Assembly: GCA_052388455.1 (NCBI GenBank)
Contig: JBQTIA010000067.1
Span: forward strand, 1-6,362
From: CAZSNH01 sp052388455
GTDB lineage: Bacteria; Pseudomonadota; Alphaproteobacteria; Rhizobiales; Hyphomicrobiaceae
Direction: 5' to 3'
Length of the DNA: 6,362 bases
Shown here one piece after another: positions 1 through 6,362 of the stretch (position 1 is the stretch's first letter; the number at the start of each line of letters is the position of its first letter). The notes beneath the pieces are model-generated. The model saw only the letters and a program-made list of their open reading frames with translations. It was not told the origin of the DNA and did not search any database. The position numbers and the translations under genes are program-made.

Positions 1-8
1 TCCGACCT

Positions 9-33
9 CCGGGGGGTTGGGGTGCGGGGCGGC
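9..33 (+). other. G-rich tract with G-quadruplex potential
   Basis: Runs of six, four, four and two G separated by TT, TGC and a single C occupy this stretch. The pattern permits a two-tetrad quadruplex on the plus strand, or a three-tetrad one with a bulge. It lies beyond the 3' end of the minus-strand DUF2865 gene, so that gene's transcript would carry the C-rich complement. This may be no more than local GC skew in a GC-rich genome, and no function is claimed. Confidence 0.25.
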
Positions 34-58
34 CACCCAGGACAAGGACCATTGCCCC

Positions 59-82
59 GCTGTTGGCAGAACTGCCAACGGC
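59..82 (-). terminator. Inverted repeat downstream of the DUF2865 gene, possible terminator stem
   Basis: TTGGCAG (63-69) and CTGCCAA (72-78) are perfect complements separated by AA. Pairing continues outward through G62-C79, a T61-G80 wobble, C60-G81 and G59-C82, for about eleven pairs. The stem begins about 31 bases past the TAG stop of the minus-strand gene, where a terminator would be expected. No T-run follows on that strand, so it is not a canonical Rho-independent terminator. It could instead be a 3'-end stabilising stem or a protein-binding palindrome. Confidence 0.35.
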
Positions 83-113
83 CGGCTGGCGACAGCCGCC
101 GCTGAGTGCTCCG

Positions 114-1325
114 CTACCGCGGCTCGACCGCCGCCGACCATCCGTCGGGGCCGACGCTTTCGGCGCGCTGACCGGGCTCGGCTGGAGCCGTGGTGCTGCC
201 GGTGATCATGTCGCCCGTCGTTGTACCACCCGCCGTCGCACCACCCGCCGTCGCGCCACCTGGCGCCGCGTCGCCCGTGCGCTGCCCCGGCGTCGACTGC
301 GGAACGAACTCCGCCTCCTTGCACGAGCAGCCGTGCACGTATTCCTTGCGATAGCGGAACGCCGTCTTCAGGTGTGTGTAGGGCTCGTTGGTGGCGACGC
401 CGACCATCTGCTCCACCGCGCCGCCGGGGTTCTGATAATAGAACAGCTCGCTCGGCGCCGCGCACTTCGACTGGCAGGTTTCCGCGTCGCGCTGGAAGTG
501 GTTGGGGAGCGTCGAGAAGCTGACCGGGAAGTAGTAGCCGTCGCAAAGGCGGACGCAGAGTGTGCGATAGGTCGCGTAACCGAGATTGCCGTAGGTGCCG
601 ATGCCGCCGCCGGGGCCGCCGCTGGTCTCCCCTTCCTCCCAGAAGTTTGAGAAGGGTCCGCCGCGGTTCTCCAGCCGCCGCGCCTGCTGGGCATAGCCGT
701 CGCCGCAGTTGTTGCGCGCCAGCTCGCGGACGATGTCGTCCTGATAGGATCGACCGGCCGAGGAGGTCAGCTCGTTGCGCTGGGTTTCGAGGTCGCCGAG
801 CCGCCGGCGCAGGTCTTCCGCCTGACGCGAGAGGTCGATGCAGCCGCGTGACCGTTTCAGCGTCTTCGAGAACAGGAAATACTCATAGCAGCTCCGGTCG
901 AGATCGGACTGCGCCTTGCGGTAGCTGCTCTCCACCTGCCGCAGCTCGCTCTCGATCATGGGAATGAGATCGCGGGACTGGTTGCCGCGCGAGCCTTCCT
1001 GCACGAGGCGCTGCTCGAGCTGATAGCAGATCGGATTCTTGGTGCCCCAGGTGCCGGGCGCCGGCTGGGCGACCGGCGGCGGCTGCCAGCCGGGCAGCGG
1101 CTGCGGGCGGTAGACATCCTCGCGCGGCGTCGGCGGCGGGCGGGACGGCTGTGGAGACTGGTCCCATGGCCACCACCCCTGCGCCAGAACGGGCGACAGC
1201 GCGGCCGTGGCGCCGAAAAGCGCCACGCCGACCACGGCAACGGCCGCGAGGAGTGGCCGGCGCGTGATCGGCGAAAGCCGCTCTGCCGATGTCCGTCTCG
1301 CCATCCGGGTGTCGTCCGAAGTCAT
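114..1325 (-). CDS. Exported DUF2865 domain protein, function unknown
   Basis: A 403-residue protein. Residues 22-48 form a signal peptide or N-terminal anchor: Arg-Arg, then a long hydrophobic run ending SPVLA before QG, with likely cleavage near residue 48. A proline-rich stretch follows (about 53-94), then a charged, probably coiled-coil region (about 100-200) containing several cysteines. Residues 252-339 match what I know of DUF2865: TYRTLCVRLCDGYYFPVSFS near the start, a paired-Cys segment (C284, C288), LFYYQNPG, an AFRYR motif and a closing CSC. Its six cysteines (257, 261, 284, 288, 333, 335) suggest disulfides in the periplasm. The C-terminal 60 residues are low-complexity Gly/Ala/Thr/Pro. 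The first ATG is chosen because a weak GGAAG lies about 13 bases upstream; Met8 is the alternative. The gene is divergent from cysS and stands alone in this window. The family is characteristic of Hyphomicrobiales and has no established function. Confidence 0.88.
   Translation of the reverse strand: MTSDDTRMARRTSAERLSPITRRPLLAAVAVVGVALFGATAALSPVLAQGWWPWDQSPQPSRPPPTPREDVYRPQPLPGWQPPPVAQPAPGTWGTKNPICYQLEQRLVQEGSRGNQSRDLIPMIESELRQVESSYRKAQSDLDRSCYEYFLFSKTLKRSRGCIDLSRQAEDLRRRLGDLETQRNELTSSAGRSYQDDIVRELARNNCGDGYAQQARRLENRGGPFSNFWEEGETSGGPGGGIGTYGNLGYATYRTLCVRLCDGYYFPVSFSTLPNHFQRDAETCQSKCAAPSELFYYQNPGGAVEQMVGVATNEPYTHLKTAFRYRKEYVHGCSCKEAEFVPQSTPGQRTGDAAPGGATAGGATAGGTTTGDMITGSTTAPAEPGQRAESVGPDGWSAAVEPR
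211..270. repeat. 15-bp tandem repeat inside the DUF2865 gene
   Basis: Two 15-base units beginning CCACCCGCCGTCGC (226-240 and 241-255) differ only at their last base. Degenerate copies flank them at 211-225 and 256-270. On the minus strand they encode the GGATA-GGATA repeats of the low-complexity C-terminal tail. The unit length keeps the reading frame, so copy number could vary by slippage without breaking the gene. Confidence 0.7.
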
Positions 1326-1410
1326 GGTGAGTGAGCGCTTCCGGCGTGTTGCGGCGAGGCTGGATCGGCGCGGACCGGAACAGGAGCCATCCCCGGCACG
1401 GCCAGCCTCT

Positions 1411-1416
1411 ATAATA
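1411..1416 (-). promoter_or_regulatory. Possible -10 element for the DUF2865 gene
   Basis: Read on the minus strand these bases are TATTAT, one of the few AT-rich hexamers upstream of the leftward gene. A poor -35 candidate (TGCAAC, 1441-1436) lies 19 bases upstream. Transcription would start near 1404, giving a leader of about 80 bases. The match is weak and rests mainly on position and AT content in a GC-rich background. Confidence 0.2.
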
Positions 1417-1526
1417 CGAGCCTCGACTATGAGGAGTTGCAGCTAGAGGGTCAATGCGGAGCAAATGCGGCGGATAGGAGCGTGCACAACCCGCCCCTTC
1501 GCCTGCCAGGGGGTTGAAACTCCGAT

Positions 1527-1655
1527 ATGATTGGCGGTAACCGGGCGGCTCGGGATCGCTTGACGGAGCGGTTCGGAGCGCCGATAAGCACGCCCATGCA
1601 GCTCTGGTCGCAGATCTTCGTCGCCGCCGCATGTCTCGGCGGTATTATGAGCTAG
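1527..1655 (+). CDS. Candidate 42-residue small ORF with hydrophobic C-terminus
   Basis: The frame runs from ATG at 1527 to TAG at 1653-1655. The peptide has a basic N-terminal half (MIGGNRAARDRLTERF) and a hydrophobic end (MQLWSQIFVAAACLGGIMS), which could be a single membrane-inserting segment. An AGGGGG at 1508-1513 lies 13 bases before the ATG, longer than ideal. An internal ATG at 1596 would give only the 19-residue hydrophobic part. The stop codon falls inside a hairpin (1648-1672). I do not recognise the sequence. It lies in otherwise unassigned DNA, so it is not a shadow of a gene in another frame, but a chance frame of this length is quite possible. Confidence 0.25.
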   Translation: MIGGNRAARDRLTERFGAPISTPMQLWSQIFVAAACLGGIMS

Positions 1656-1672
1656 GCCGTGGACCTAGTTCA
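1648..1672. repeat. Inverted repeat (hairpin) in the cysS upstream region
   Basis: TGAGCTAGG (1648-1656) pairs with CCTAGTTCA (1664-1672), nine pairs including one G-T, around a seven-base loop. It contains the CTAG tetramer also found at the ends of the two larger palindromes downstream, though the rest of the sequence differs. No T-run follows on the plus strand. It could end a transcript from the small ORF candidate or be the remnant of another palindromic element. Confidence 0.4.
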
Positions 1673-1730
1673 TCCGGCTGGCGCGGCCCGCTTCTTTGCC
1701 TCGATAAGATGACAGAGAACCGCCCCCCGC

Positions 1731-1805
1731 CTAGTGTCCCGATCGCGAAGTCCCTCACAGTCTTCAGCACGCTCCGTAAGGACTTAGCGATCAAAAGGAC
1801 ACTAG
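1731..1805. repeat. Palindromic repeat element 1 (MITE-like, CTAGTGT ends)
   Basis: This is a 75-bp element with imperfect inverted arms. CTAGTGTCC (1731-1739), GATCGC (1741-1746) and AAGTCC (1748-1753) pair in order with GGACACTAG (1797-1805), GCGATC (1787-1792) and GGACTT (1780-1785), 21 pairs around a 26-base centre. Complementarity stops exactly at the outer CTAG on both sides, as expected of a mobile-element boundary. It carries no coding sequence. The arms match those of the element at 1819-1896, which points to a repeat family. A TA or CTAG target duplication, as for IS630-type elements, would fit the ends. That origin is inference. Confidence 0.7.
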
Positions 1806-1818
1806 CAAGTCTGTGATT

Positions 1819-1896
1819 CTAGTGTGATTCAGATTTCGAAGTGCGCTGCTCAGCCAGCCGCAAAGTGTGAAGCGGACTTCGAAATCATCACACTAG
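1819..1896. repeat. Palindromic repeat element 2 (MITE-like), inverted relative to element 1
   Basis: This is a 78-bp element. Its left arm CTAGTGTGA plus ATTTCGAAGT (ending 1842) pairs with the right arm ACTTCGAAAT (1876-1885) plus TCACACTAG (1888-1896). The two halves of each arm are joined by five unpaired bases on the left and two on the right. Read in reverse complement, the right arm aligns with the left arm of element 1 at CTAGTGT, a central GAT and GAAGTCC in the same spacing (18 of 23 bases by my count). The two elements are therefore related and oppositely oriented, 13 bases apart. The right end lies four bases before the cysS Shine-Dalgarno, so any transcript starting upstream carries this hairpin in its leader. 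Confidence 0.7.
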
Positions 1897-1911
1897 GCTC
1901 AGGGGTCATCG

Positions 1912-3329
<1,418 letters not shown>

Positions 3330-3333
<4 letters not shown>

Positions 3334-3362
3334 AGTCCGATCGGGCACGTGTGCAACGATGA
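3330..3362 (+). CDS. Candidate 10-codon minicistron linking cysS to cimA
   Basis: The frame ATG AAG TCC GAT CGG GCA CGT GTG CAA CGA TGA encodes MKSDRARVQR. Its ATG overlaps the cysS stop as ATGA (3330-3333), and its TGA overlaps the cimA start as ATGA (3359-3362). It has a very good Shine-Dalgarno, GGAGG at 3318-3322, seven bases upstream and within the last cysS codons. By contrast, cimA has no clear ribosome binding site before its own ATG. The simplest reading is that ribosomes ending cysS translate this short frame and restart on cimA. It has no run of Ile, Leu, Val or Cys codons, so it is not a classical attenuation leader. The peptide itself may have no function. Confidence 0.45.
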
Positions 3363-4993
3363 CCAAAGAGCGCCTCTATCTCTTCGACACGACCTTGCGC
3401 GACGGTGCGCAGACGACGGGGGTCGACTTCGGGCTGGAGGACAAGCGGCGCATCGCAATCGTTCTCGACGACCTCGGCGTCGACTACATCGAAGGCGGCT
3501 ACCCCGGCGCCAACGCCACCGACACCGAGTTCTTCGCTACAAAGCCGCCGCTCAAATCCGCGCGCTTCACCGCCTTCGGCATGACCAAGCGGGCGGGACG
3601 TTCAGTGTCGAACGATCCTGGATTGCAGGCGCTGCTGCAGTCGGCGGCCGACAGCATCTGCCTGGTCGCCAAGTCGTGGGACTACCACGTGCGCGTCGCG
3701 CTCGGCATCTCGAACGAGGAGAACCTCGCAGCGATCGGCGATTCGATCCGCGCCGTCGTCGCGTCGGGACGCGAGGCGATGCTGGACTGCGAGCATTTCT
3801 TCGACGGCTATAAAGGCAATCGCGACTATGCGCTGGCCGTCGCGCGGACGGCGTTCGATGCCGGCGCGCGCTGGGTGGTGCTCTGCGATACCAACGGCGG
3901 CACGCTGCCCCACGAGGCCGAACGCATCGTCACCGACGTGACGAAGCACGTGCCCGGCGATCATCTCGGCATCCACACCCACAATGACACCGAGAACGCG
4001 GTCGCCAATACGCTGGTCGCGGTGCGCGCAGGCTGCCGGCAGGTTCAAGGCACGCTCAACGGCCTCGGCGAGCGTTGCGGCAACGCCAATATGACATCGA
4101 TCATTCCGACCCTGCTGCTCAAGTCGGAGTTTGCCGAGCGGTTCGAGACGCAGGTCACGCCAGCCCGCCTCCAGACCATCACGCACGCGAGCCGTGTGCT
4201 CGACGAGGTTCTGAACCGTGCCCCCTTCCGTCACGCGCCCTACGTCGGCGAAAGCGCCTTCGCCACCAAGGCCGGCATCCATGCCTCCGCCATCCTGAAG
4301 GAGCCCGAGACGTATGAGCACGTGAAGCCGGAGGCGATCGGCAACGAGCGCCGCCTGCTGGTCTCCAAGCAGGGTGGGCGCTCCAACATTCTCGCCGGCC
4401 TCGAACGGCTCGGCCTCGGCCACGTCAAGGACGATCCGCGCATTACGGCTCTGCTCGACGAGGTGAAGTCGCGCGAGGCGGCGGGCTATTCCTACGAGGC
4501 AGCGGAAGCCTCCTTCGAGCTTCTCGCCCGCCGGCACCTCTCCAACGTGCCGCAGTATTTCACCGTCGACAGCTTCCGGGTGATGGTGGAGCGCCGGCGC
4601 AACGCGCTCGGCCATCTGGTGACGGTTTCGGAGGCAAGCGTCAAAGTCTTCATCAACGGCGACGAGCAGCCGCTGTGGTCGGTCGGCGAAGGCAACGGCC
4701 CGGTCAACGCGCTCGATCAGGCGCTGCGCAAGGATCTGGGGCGCTATCAGCGTCACATCGAGACGGTGGAGCTGGTCGACTACAAGGTCCGCATCCTGAC
4801 CGGCGGCACCGAGGCGGTTACGCGCGTTCTGGTCGAAAGCCACGACAGGGCGAGCGGGGACCGCTGGTTCACGGTCGGGGTTTCGCCCAACATCATCGAC
4901 GCCAGCTTCGAGGCGCTGCTCGACAGCATCAACTACAAGCTGCTGAAGGACGGAGCAGAGGTCCATGCCGACACAGCGGCCACGGTCCGCTGA
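3359..4993 (+). CDS. cimA: (R)-citramalate synthase
   Basis: Condenses pyruvate with acetyl-CoA to (R)-citramalate, the first step of the threonine-independent route to 2-oxobutanoate and isoleucine; LeuCD and LeuB normally complete the route. The 544-residue protein has an N-terminal HMGL-type TIM barrel (about 1-280) opening with LYLFDTTLRDGAQTTGVDF, where R14 and D15 are the expected catalytic and metal residues. HTHND at 206-210 supplies two metal-binding histidines, and LNGLGERCGNANM (233-245) supplies the conserved Asn at 242. A linker is followed by a LeuA-type regulatory dimer domain (about 400-535), where isoleucine feedback would act. The DTTLRDGAQTTGVDF opening and length fit the long citramalate synthase family better than LeuA or homocitrate synthase. 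No strong Shine-Dalgarno precedes the ATG, and translation probably depends on coupling to the minicistron overlapping its start. Confidence 0.94.
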   Translation: MTKERLYLFDTTLRDGAQTTGVDFGLEDKRRIAIVLDDLGVDYIEGGYPGANATDTEFFATKPPLKSARFTAFGMTKRAGRSVSNDPGLQALLQSAADSICLVAKSWDYHVRVALGISNEENLAAIGDSIRAVVASGREAMLDCEHFFDGYKGNRDYALAVARTAFDAGARWVVLCDTNGGTLPHEAERIVTDVTKHVPGDHLGIHTHNDTENAVANTLVAVRAGCRQVQGTLNGLGERCGNANMTSIIPTLLLKSEFAERFETQVTPARLQTITHASRVLDEVLNRAPFRHAPYVGESAFATKAGIHASAILKEPETYEHVKPEAIGNERRLLVSKQGGRSNILAGLERLGLGHVKDDPRITALLDEVKSREAAGYSYEAAEASFELLARRHLSNVPQYFTVDSFRVMVERRRNALGHLVTVSEASVKVFINGDEQPLWSVGEGNGPVNALDQALRKDLGRYQRHIETVELVDYKVRILTGGTEAVTRVLVESHDRASGDRWFTVGVSPNIIDASFEALLDSINYKLLKDGAEVHADTAATVR

Positions 4994-5020
4994 ACGGGCT
5001 GAGGCGGGGCGTGCTACACT
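4990..5020 (+). promoter_or_regulatory. Possible extended -10 promoter for the pentapeptide-repeat gene
   Basis: TGC-TACACT (5012-5020) looks like an extended -10 box. A weak -35 candidate, CTGAAC (4990-4995), lies 19 bases upstream and overlaps the cimA stop. Transcription would start near 5027, about 35 bases before the ATG at 5062. The gap after cimA is only 68 bases with no visible terminator, so read-through from cimA is equally possible. Confidence 0.35.
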
Positions 5021-5061
5021 CGTGCTCGCGGACGACTAGGACATCAGGGAGCGAACAGAGA

Positions 5062-5862
5062 ATGCCGACAGGAACACGCTCGAAGTTCAAGTCCATCCTC
5101 CTCATGCTCGGATTTGCCGCCGGTCCGGCATTGGCCGCGGACGTCACCGTGCGCGAGCTGAGCGAGGCGTTGTTCAAGCTCGAGTCCGGCGCGAAGCCCG
5201 ACCTCGCCGGCAAGGATCTGAGCGAGCTGGACATGGCCGGGCTCGACTTCAAAGGCGCCGATCTCACCCGCGCGAACCTCTACGGCGCCGACCTGACGGA
5301 TGCGGTTCTCGTCGGCGCCGACCTGACGGAGGCCCGTCTCGATCGTGCGACGATTACGAGAGCCGAGTTCACGAACGCGACCCTGGAGCGCGCGACGATC
5401 CTGCGGCCCAGCATCTATTCCGAGCTGGCCCCCGATCCCCGCGAGGCGCCGCGGTTCACCGGGGCCCGCATGGCCGGCGTGCGCATTTTCGGCCGCATCG
5501 ATTTCGCGGTCTTCAACGGAGCCGATCTCAGCGGGGCGCGGTTCGTCGGCACCGATCCGCGCGACGAGAATTCGGGTCTCGGCCGCGGGAGCTTCCGGGC
5601 GGCGCATTTCAACGGGGCCATCCTGAAGGGGGCCATGCTGGGGGGCAGCGATTTCAGCTACGCGAGATTCGCGGGTGCCGACCTCAGCGGCGCCGATCTC
5701 CGGGAGGCCGATCTGACCCGGGCCGACTTCACCGGGGCTGATCTCACGGGTGCCGACGTGACCGGAGCCAACCTCGACGAAGCGACACTCGTCGATGCTA
5801 AGGGCTTGGATCAACTCACAGGATTGGCTTTGGCCCGCAATGCGGATCGTCTCATTCGCTGA
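5062..5862 (+). CDS. Exported pentapeptide-repeat protein
   Basis: A 266-residue protein starting MPTGTRSKFK, with a signal peptide: basic N-terminus, hydrophobic core ILLMLGFAAG and an ALA-AD cleavage site after residue 25. A short helical segment (28-46) precedes two blocks of A(D/N)LXX pentapeptides, at about 47-114 and 150-246. Between them, residues 115-150 (RPSIYSELAPDPREAPRF onward) break the register, and a further irregular stretch lies at 164-178. Each block should form a right-handed square beta-helix. Such proteins are known in DNA gyrase protection, but those act in the cytoplasm; the signal peptide here argues for a periplasmic scaffold or binding role. AGGGAG at 5046-5051 supports this ATG. 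The same frame is open upstream to 4675, but those codons overlap cimA and would hide the signal peptide. No specific function can be assigned. Confidence 0.88.
   Translation: MPTGTRSKFKSILLMLGFAAGPALAADVTVRELSEALFKLESGAKPDLAGKDLSELDMAGLDFKGADLTRANLYGADLTDAVLVGADLTEARLDRATITRAEFTNATLERATILRPSIYSELAPDPREAPRFTGARMAGVRIFGRIDFAVFNGADLSGARFVGTDPRDENSGLGRGSFRAAHFNGAILKGAMLGGSDFSYARFAGADLSGADLREADLTRADFTGADLTGADVTGANLDEATLVDAKGLDQLTGLALARNADRLIR
5283..5330. repeat. 18-bp direct repeat within the pentapeptide coding region
   Basis: CGGCGCCGACCTGACGGA occurs at 5283-5300 and again at 5313-5330. The 30-base period equals two pentapeptide units and encodes GADLT twice. Identity at the DNA level suggests a fairly recent internal duplication, the usual way these repeats grow. 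Confidence 0.75.
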
Positions 5863-5889
5863 CCGTCCGCGCCGAGCCCAACCCCAGCC

Positions 5890-5911
5890 GCTGCGGGCAG
5901 ATGAGCGCAGC
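5890..5911 (+). terminator. Stem-loop after the pentapeptide-repeat gene
   Basis: GCTGCG (5890-5895) pairs with CGCAGC (5906-5911) around a ten-base loop, 28 bases after the stop codon. No T-run follows. It may help end transcription or protect the 3' end, but the large loop and short stem make it a weak candidate. Confidence 0.25.
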
Positions 5912-5922
5912 TACAAGGCGGG

Positions 5923-5951
5923 ATTACATGTGCCGCCGTTACTGGTATAAG
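5923..5951 (+). promoter_or_regulatory. Promoter for the 69-residue membrane protein
   Basis: ATTACA (5923-5928) as -35 and TATAAG (5946-5951) as -10 are separated by 17 bases, and TGG directly before the -10 makes it an extended type. Transcription would start near 5958, about 40 bases before the ATG. This is the best housekeeping-type promoter in the window and points to independent expression of the downstream gene. Confidence 0.5.
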
Positions 5952-5954
5952 CGT

Positions 5955-5975
5955 TTTGCCCGACAAACGGGCAGA
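5955..5975. repeat. TGCCCG/CGGGCA inverted repeat in the leader of the small membrane gene
   Basis: TGCCCG (5957-5962) pairs with CGGGCA (5968-5973) around ACAAA, extended by a T-G wobble and a T-A pair. It overlaps the predicted transcription start, so it could be an operator or a 5' hairpin on the mRNA. From memory, TTTTGCCCG-type palindromes are common between genes in Bradyrhizobium relatives; that comparison is not verified here. Confidence 0.45.
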
Positions 5976-5997
5976 CAACTAGGGGGAGGCTTCCACA

Positions 5998-6207
5998 ATG
6001 CTGGAGCAACTGCAACCTTATATGCCGGTTCTCATCGGCGCGGCGATCGTGTTCGTGGTCGATCTGATCGGCAACATCCTGTCGTTCAGCAACCGCTTCG
6101 TGAATGCGCTGGTGACTGCGATCGTGTTCGCCGTGATCTTCGGTGCCCTGTTCCACCTGAACTACATTTCGGCGACCGTTTCGGCCACCATTCCCGGGGC
6201 AACCTGA
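5998..6207 (+). CDS. Small two-helix membrane protein, function unknown
   Basis: A 69-residue protein with two hydrophobic segments, about residues 10-30 (PVLIGAAIVFVVDLIGNILSF) and 34-53 (FVNALVTAIVFAVIFGALFH). A short polar hinge, SNR, separates them. Both helices are probably in the inner membrane as a hairpin; the single Arg33 in the turn suggests a cytoplasmic loop, a weak prediction. An Asp (22) and an Asn (26) lie within the first helix. The ATG has an excellent Shine-Dalgarno, GGGGGAGG at 5982-5989, eight bases upstream, and a good promoter at 5923-5951. I do not recognise a family. Strong expression signals and a clean membrane pattern make it very likely a real gene. It is separated from the pentapeptide gene by 135 bases and is probably transcribed alone. 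Confidence 0.8.
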   Translation: MLEQLQPYMPVLIGAAIVFVVDLIGNILSFSNRFVNALVTAIVFAVIFGALFHLNYISATVSATIPGAT

Positions 6208-6362
6208 TCGGTTTTCGCCCACCTCGGGTGAGTTCAGTCGTCCGTGAAGAACCCGGAACGTGCTGATCTGCCTTGAAGAATGGTCAGGAGCGTTGGCGCC
6301 GAGTTGCAGGATGTCCGCGGTGGTGTGTGGATTTCCTTGCAAATCGCGATGGTGGATTCCCT
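6208..6362. other. Unassigned 3' flank running off the window
   Basis: No convincing gene, terminator or repeat is visible in these 155 bases. CACC-TCG-GGTG (6220-6230) is a four-pair stem without a T-run. From about 6280, frames are open on both strands to the window edge, including a plus frame from ATG 6280 (MVRSVGAELQDVRGG), but neither has a clear ribosome binding site. Confidence 0.6.

Larger units (their letters stand above)
1326..1911. other. 586-bp divergent intergenic region
   Basis: This gap separates the starts of the DUF2865 gene (leftward) and cysS (rightward) and must hold promoters for both. I could not identify a convincing -35/-10 pair for cysS. It contains a weak -10-like element for the leftward gene (1411-1416), a 42-codon ORF candidate (1527-1655), a hairpin (1648-1672) and two palindromic repeats (1731-1805 and 1819-1896). 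The cysS Shine-Dalgarno (AGGGG, 1901-1905) lies six bases before its ATG. The right part, from about 1700, is visibly less GC-rich than the genes, consistent with inserted repeats. Confidence 0.8.

Noticed and set aside
63..650. Plus-strand open frame of 195 codons
   Set aside because: Overlaps the DUF2865 domain gene in antisense, is Arg/Ala-rich and has no recognisable motif.
1631..1816. Plus-strand open frame of 61 codons before cysS
   Set aside because: It runs through the hairpin and the whole of palindromic element 1, so its codons come from repeat DNA. No ribosome binding site was seen.
1731..1896. Palindromes as a Rho-independent terminator or a CRISPR fragment
   Set aside because: There is no T-run after either stem on the plus strand, and two non-identical inverted palindromes with no spaced direct repeats do not form an array.
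3602..4966. Long minus-strand open frame (454 codons) opposite cimA
   Set aside because: Same shadow effect: cimA carries all catalytic motifs on the plus strand, and the antisense product shows none.
4675..5061. Upstream extension of the pentapeptide-repeat frame
   Set aside because: It overlaps the 3' end of cimA in another frame, is Arg/Gly-rich, and would bury a well-formed signal peptide that starts at 5062 with its own Shine-Dalgarno.
5901..6266. Plus-strand open frame of 121 codons spanning the small membrane gene
   Set aside because: It covers the promoter, palindrome and Shine-Dalgarno of the 69-residue gene in another frame, and its Arg-rich product lacks any motif.
5911..6342. 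Minus-strand open frame of 143 codons
   Set aside because: Antisense to the two-helix membrane gene; most of its His/Asp/Arg-rich sequence is the complement of hydrophobic codons.

Overview
The window is GC-rich, densely coding DNA from an alphaproteobacterium. The best fit is Hyphomicrobiales, probably near Bradyrhizobium/Rhodopseudomonas. Three things suggest this: a DUF2865 protein (a family I know mainly from that order), the cysS-cimA neighbourhood, and short palindromic intergenic repeats of a kind common in such genomes. This placement is inference; no rRNA or other phylogenetic marker is present.

Layout, left to right. Positions 1-113 are the 3' flank of the first gene, with a G-rich tract and an inverted repeat. 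A 403-residue exported DUF2865 protein is encoded on the minus strand (114-1325). The next 586 bases (1326-1911) separate it from the divergent plus-strand genes. This gap holds a possible 42-codon small ORF, a hairpin at that ORF's stop, and two neighbouring, related, oppositely oriented palindromic repeats. The second repeat ends four bases before the Shine-Dalgarno of cysS. On the plus strand come cysS (1912-3333, cysteinyl-tRNA synthetase) and cimA (3359-4993, (R)-citramalate synthase). They are joined by a 10-codon minicistron that overlaps both neighbours by ATGA. Then come an exported pentapeptide-repeat protein (5062-5862) and a 69-residue two-helix membrane protein (5998-6207) with a clear promoter and ribosome binding site. 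The last 155 bases (6208-6362) hold nothing I can assign.

How the genes work together. CysS charges tRNA-Cys. CimA condenses pyruvate with acetyl-CoA to open the threonine-independent route to isoleucine. Their pairing looks like co-transcription and translational coupling rather than a shared pathway. The DUF2865 protein, the pentapeptide protein and the small membrane protein are all predicted to be envelope-located and have no known function. I see no defence system, CRISPR array, tRNA, rRNA, prophage or intact transposase. The observations most worth following are the CTAGTGT-ended palindromic pair in the cysS leader and the minicistron between cysS and cimA.
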